From Burkholderiales bacterium UBA1834 (GTDB taxonomy: Bacteria > Pseudomonadota > Gammaproteobacteria > Burkholderiales > Burkholderiaceae_C), in the NCBI GenBank assembly GCA_002339015.1, contig DDJC01000075.1, positions 780 through 14,994 on the forward strand: a stretch of DNA of 14,215 nt. Direction: 5' to 3'. A model generated the notes under the pieces. That model did not search any database and was not told where the DNA came from. It saw nothing but the letters and a program-made list of their open reading frames with translations. Of the stretch, positions 13,026 through 14,215 are shown piece by piece (within the stretch, counting starts at the first letter, position 1; each line of letters begins with the position of its first letter). A program made the translations under genes and the position numbers.

Positions 13026-13883
13026 TCAATCAAAGCGCCCTTGGCGCAGCCACTTCGTGGCCACCCATTTCTCGCCCTGAATCACTGGGGCCCCGCCGTG
13101 CAGCGTCTTGCTGGCCGCCACAGGCTGGCTGTAGCTGAAGAACACAGCATGCCCTTCGATGGGATGAACCGTGACCCCAGCATCCGGGAACACCGTGGCC
13201 CCGCCCTGCTCCGGCGTATTCAGGTACATCACGACCGTGCCGACACGCTGGCCGCCTCGCCGCAGCACCGCGGCCGTGCCCGGCTGCACCGGATCAAAAT
13301 AATCGAAGTGCGGCTTGTACTCGGCCCCCGGTGCATAACGCAGCACCTGCAGGCCTTCGCCATTTTCAAGCGGCCAGTTCAGCAAAACGGCCAGCCGCGT
13401 CTCGATGCAGCTCACCAGGTCGTTCTCACCCCGGTTGAAGAACATGCCCTCGCTGGTGCGCGCTGCGTTGACCTCGCTGCCACCGGTGGCATGCACCACC
13501 GTTTCCGAACGGGCCAGGCGGCCGGCAGCCAGTGTCCGCAGGCTCTCGCACTCTTCGGCTGACAAGAGATCAGCAAACACCACGATGCTGGGATGCTCCA
13601 TGCTCAGCACCACCCGCACCATGCGGTCGCCTGCCCAGACCTGGTGGCCGGCGCCGCAGGCCAGCGCAGGGACCGCCACGGCGCCGCTTGCGGCCTTGCC
13701 GGGCGAGTCTGGCACCTGGCGACGTCCATTCAAGACCTCTTCCATCGCGGCCATCGCGATGTCTTCCTGCCAGCCGCTGGCCTTCATGGCCTGCAGCACC
13801 TCGTCCGTGCCATGGCCCGCGCGGGCTTGCGCCACGATCCACTGGCGCAGCTCGTCGGTGATGACCTGGGCCGTCTCGGTCAT
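13026..13883 (-). CDS. 2-oxoglutarate/Fe(II)-dependent oxygenase, prolyl 4-hydroxylase type
   Basis: A 285-residue protein with a P4Hc-type double-stranded beta-helix domain at about 95-280. The iron ligands are His192 and Asp194 in KPHFDYF and His262 in TLHGGAPV; Lys272 ten residues later is the expected 2-oxoglutarate-binding base. The segments RTSEGMFF, QVLRYAPGAEY and VVMYLNTPEQGGATVFP are typical of this family. An N-terminal helical segment (about 1-55), with ASGWQEDIAMAAME, looks like a small separate domain; a UBA-like fold is only a guess. The substrate is unknown; relatives hydroxylate proline in peptides or proteins. ATG 13883 overlaps the yaaA stop as ATGA, so the longer open frame to 14090 is rejected. 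The gene is read after yaaA in one transcript. Confidence 0.9.
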   Translation of the reverse strand: MTETAQVITDELRQWIVAQARAGHGTDEVLQAMKASGWQEDIAMAAMEEVLNGRRQVPDSPGKAASGAVAVPALACGAGHQVWAGDRMVRVVLSMEHPSIVVFADLLSAEECESLRTLAAGRLARSETVVHATGGSEVNAARTSEGMFFNRGENDLVSCIETRLAVLLNWPLENGEGLQVLRYAPGAEYKPHFDYFDPVQPGTAAVLRRGGQRVGTVVMYLNTPEQGGATVFPDAGVTVHPIEGHAVFFSYSQPVAASKTLHGGAPVIQGEKWVATKWLRQGRFD

Positions 13884-14215
13884 GCGGCCTCCAGTTTGCG
13901 TCGGAACACCAGCCGATCTGCCTCGGAGGCTTCGGGCACGTGCGCATACCCTTCGGACTTGAAGCTGGTCAGCGCCTTGACGGTGGCGGCACGCTTGAGG
14001 ATGGCATGGCGGGCCATCAGGCCCCGGGCCCGCTTGGCGTGGAAGCTGATGACCTTCCACTGGCCGTTCTTCCAGTCCTCGAACACGCATTCGACCACGC
14101 GGGCCTTGAGCGCCTTGCGCTTGACGGCCTTGAAGTACTCCTGCGAGGCGAGGTTGACGATGAGATCGTCTTTCTGCTCGGCCAGCACCTTGTTCAGGTG
14201 CTCGGCCAGCGTGTC
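13880..14215 (-). CDS. yaaA: Peroxide stress protein YaaA (DUF328), C-terminal part, truncated by the window edge
   Basis: The frame is open to the last base of the window, so the N-terminus lies outside; 111 residues and the stop are present. The sequence LIVNLASQEYFKAV, then FEDWKNGQWKVISFHAKRARGLMARH and SFKSEGYAHV, matches the C-terminal half of E. coli YaaA, a protein that limits free iron and so protects DNA and proteins during hydrogen peroxide stress. The basic KAVKRKALKAR stretch follows the conserved EYF. The stop overlaps the start of the 2-oxoglutarate/Fe(II) oxygenase by four bases (ATGA), so the two are very likely co-translated. No OxyR site can be judged because the promoter is outside the window. 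Confidence 0.94.
   Translation of the reverse strand, partial: DTLAEHLNKVLAEQKDDLIVNLASQEYFKAVKRKALKARVVECVFEDWKNGQWKVISFHAKRARGLMARHAILKRAATVKALTSFKSEGYAHVPEASEADRLVFRRKLEAA

Noticed and set aside
13026..14090. Longer oxygenase starting inside yaaA
   Set aside because: The extra residues are an out-of-frame reading of yaaA; the ATGA overlap at 13883 gives a natural start.

Overview
The window looks like chromosomal housekeeping DNA from a betaproteobacterium, most likely order Burkholderiales (Comamonadaceae-like). The basis is high GC, family-level protein resemblance and gene order (dnaX-ebfC-recR; mltD-gloB-methyltransferase-rnhA; moaA-mobA). Species cannot be named from the sequence alone. 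I see no rRNA, tRNA, CRISPR array, insertion sequence, phage gene or integration site.

Layout. (1) 1-615: the C-terminal end of a YheS-type ABC-F ATPase, cut by the window edge. (2) 712-1461: an exported NlpC/P60 cysteine peptidase. (3) 1576-3884: an overlapping plus-strand group, moaA, mobA and a GNAT acetyltransferase; the first two serve molybdenum cofactor synthesis. (4) 3908-5226 on the minus strand: rnhA coupled to an upstream SAM-methyltransferase-like gene whose start codon overlaps, head to head, that of gloB. (5) 5225-7857: gloB (glyoxalase II) and mltD (lipoprotein lytic transglycosylase), overlapping by ATGA. (6) 7873-10883 on the minus strand: dnaX, ebfC and recR, a conserved replication/repair group. 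(7) 10884-11255: a 372-bp divergent promoter region, AT-rich close to the next gene. (8) 11256-12596: rhlE, a DEAD-box RNA helicase, ended by a textbook bidirectional terminator. (9) 12649-13022: a palindrome-rich stretch around a tiny exported Ala/Lys-repeat protein. (10) 13026-14215 on the minus strand: the end of yaaA (peroxide stress) coupled by ATGA to a prolyl-4-hydroxylase-type 2-oxoglutarate/Fe(II) oxygenase.

How the genes relate. Most functions are core: cofactor synthesis, wall remodelling, methylglyoxal detoxification, RNA-DNA hybrid removal, clamp loading, recombination and RNA remodelling. Several starts (NlpC/P60, moaA, dnaX) have a -10-like hexamer ending only 7-8 bases before the ATG and no Shine-Dalgarno sequence, which suggests leaderless or nearly leaderless transcripts. 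GNAT, ebfC, recR and the small protein have clear ribosome binding sites.

I did not find an obviously new defence or mobile system. The least explained elements are the 12649-12937 region (perfect 25-nt palindrome, 21-bp coding tandem repeat, paired CAGGCCTG motifs and an 18-bp imperfect palindrome around the small lysine-rich exported protein), the yaaA-oxygenase pair, the basic tail on MltD, and the methyltransferase-like protein without a readable SAM-binding glycine motif.
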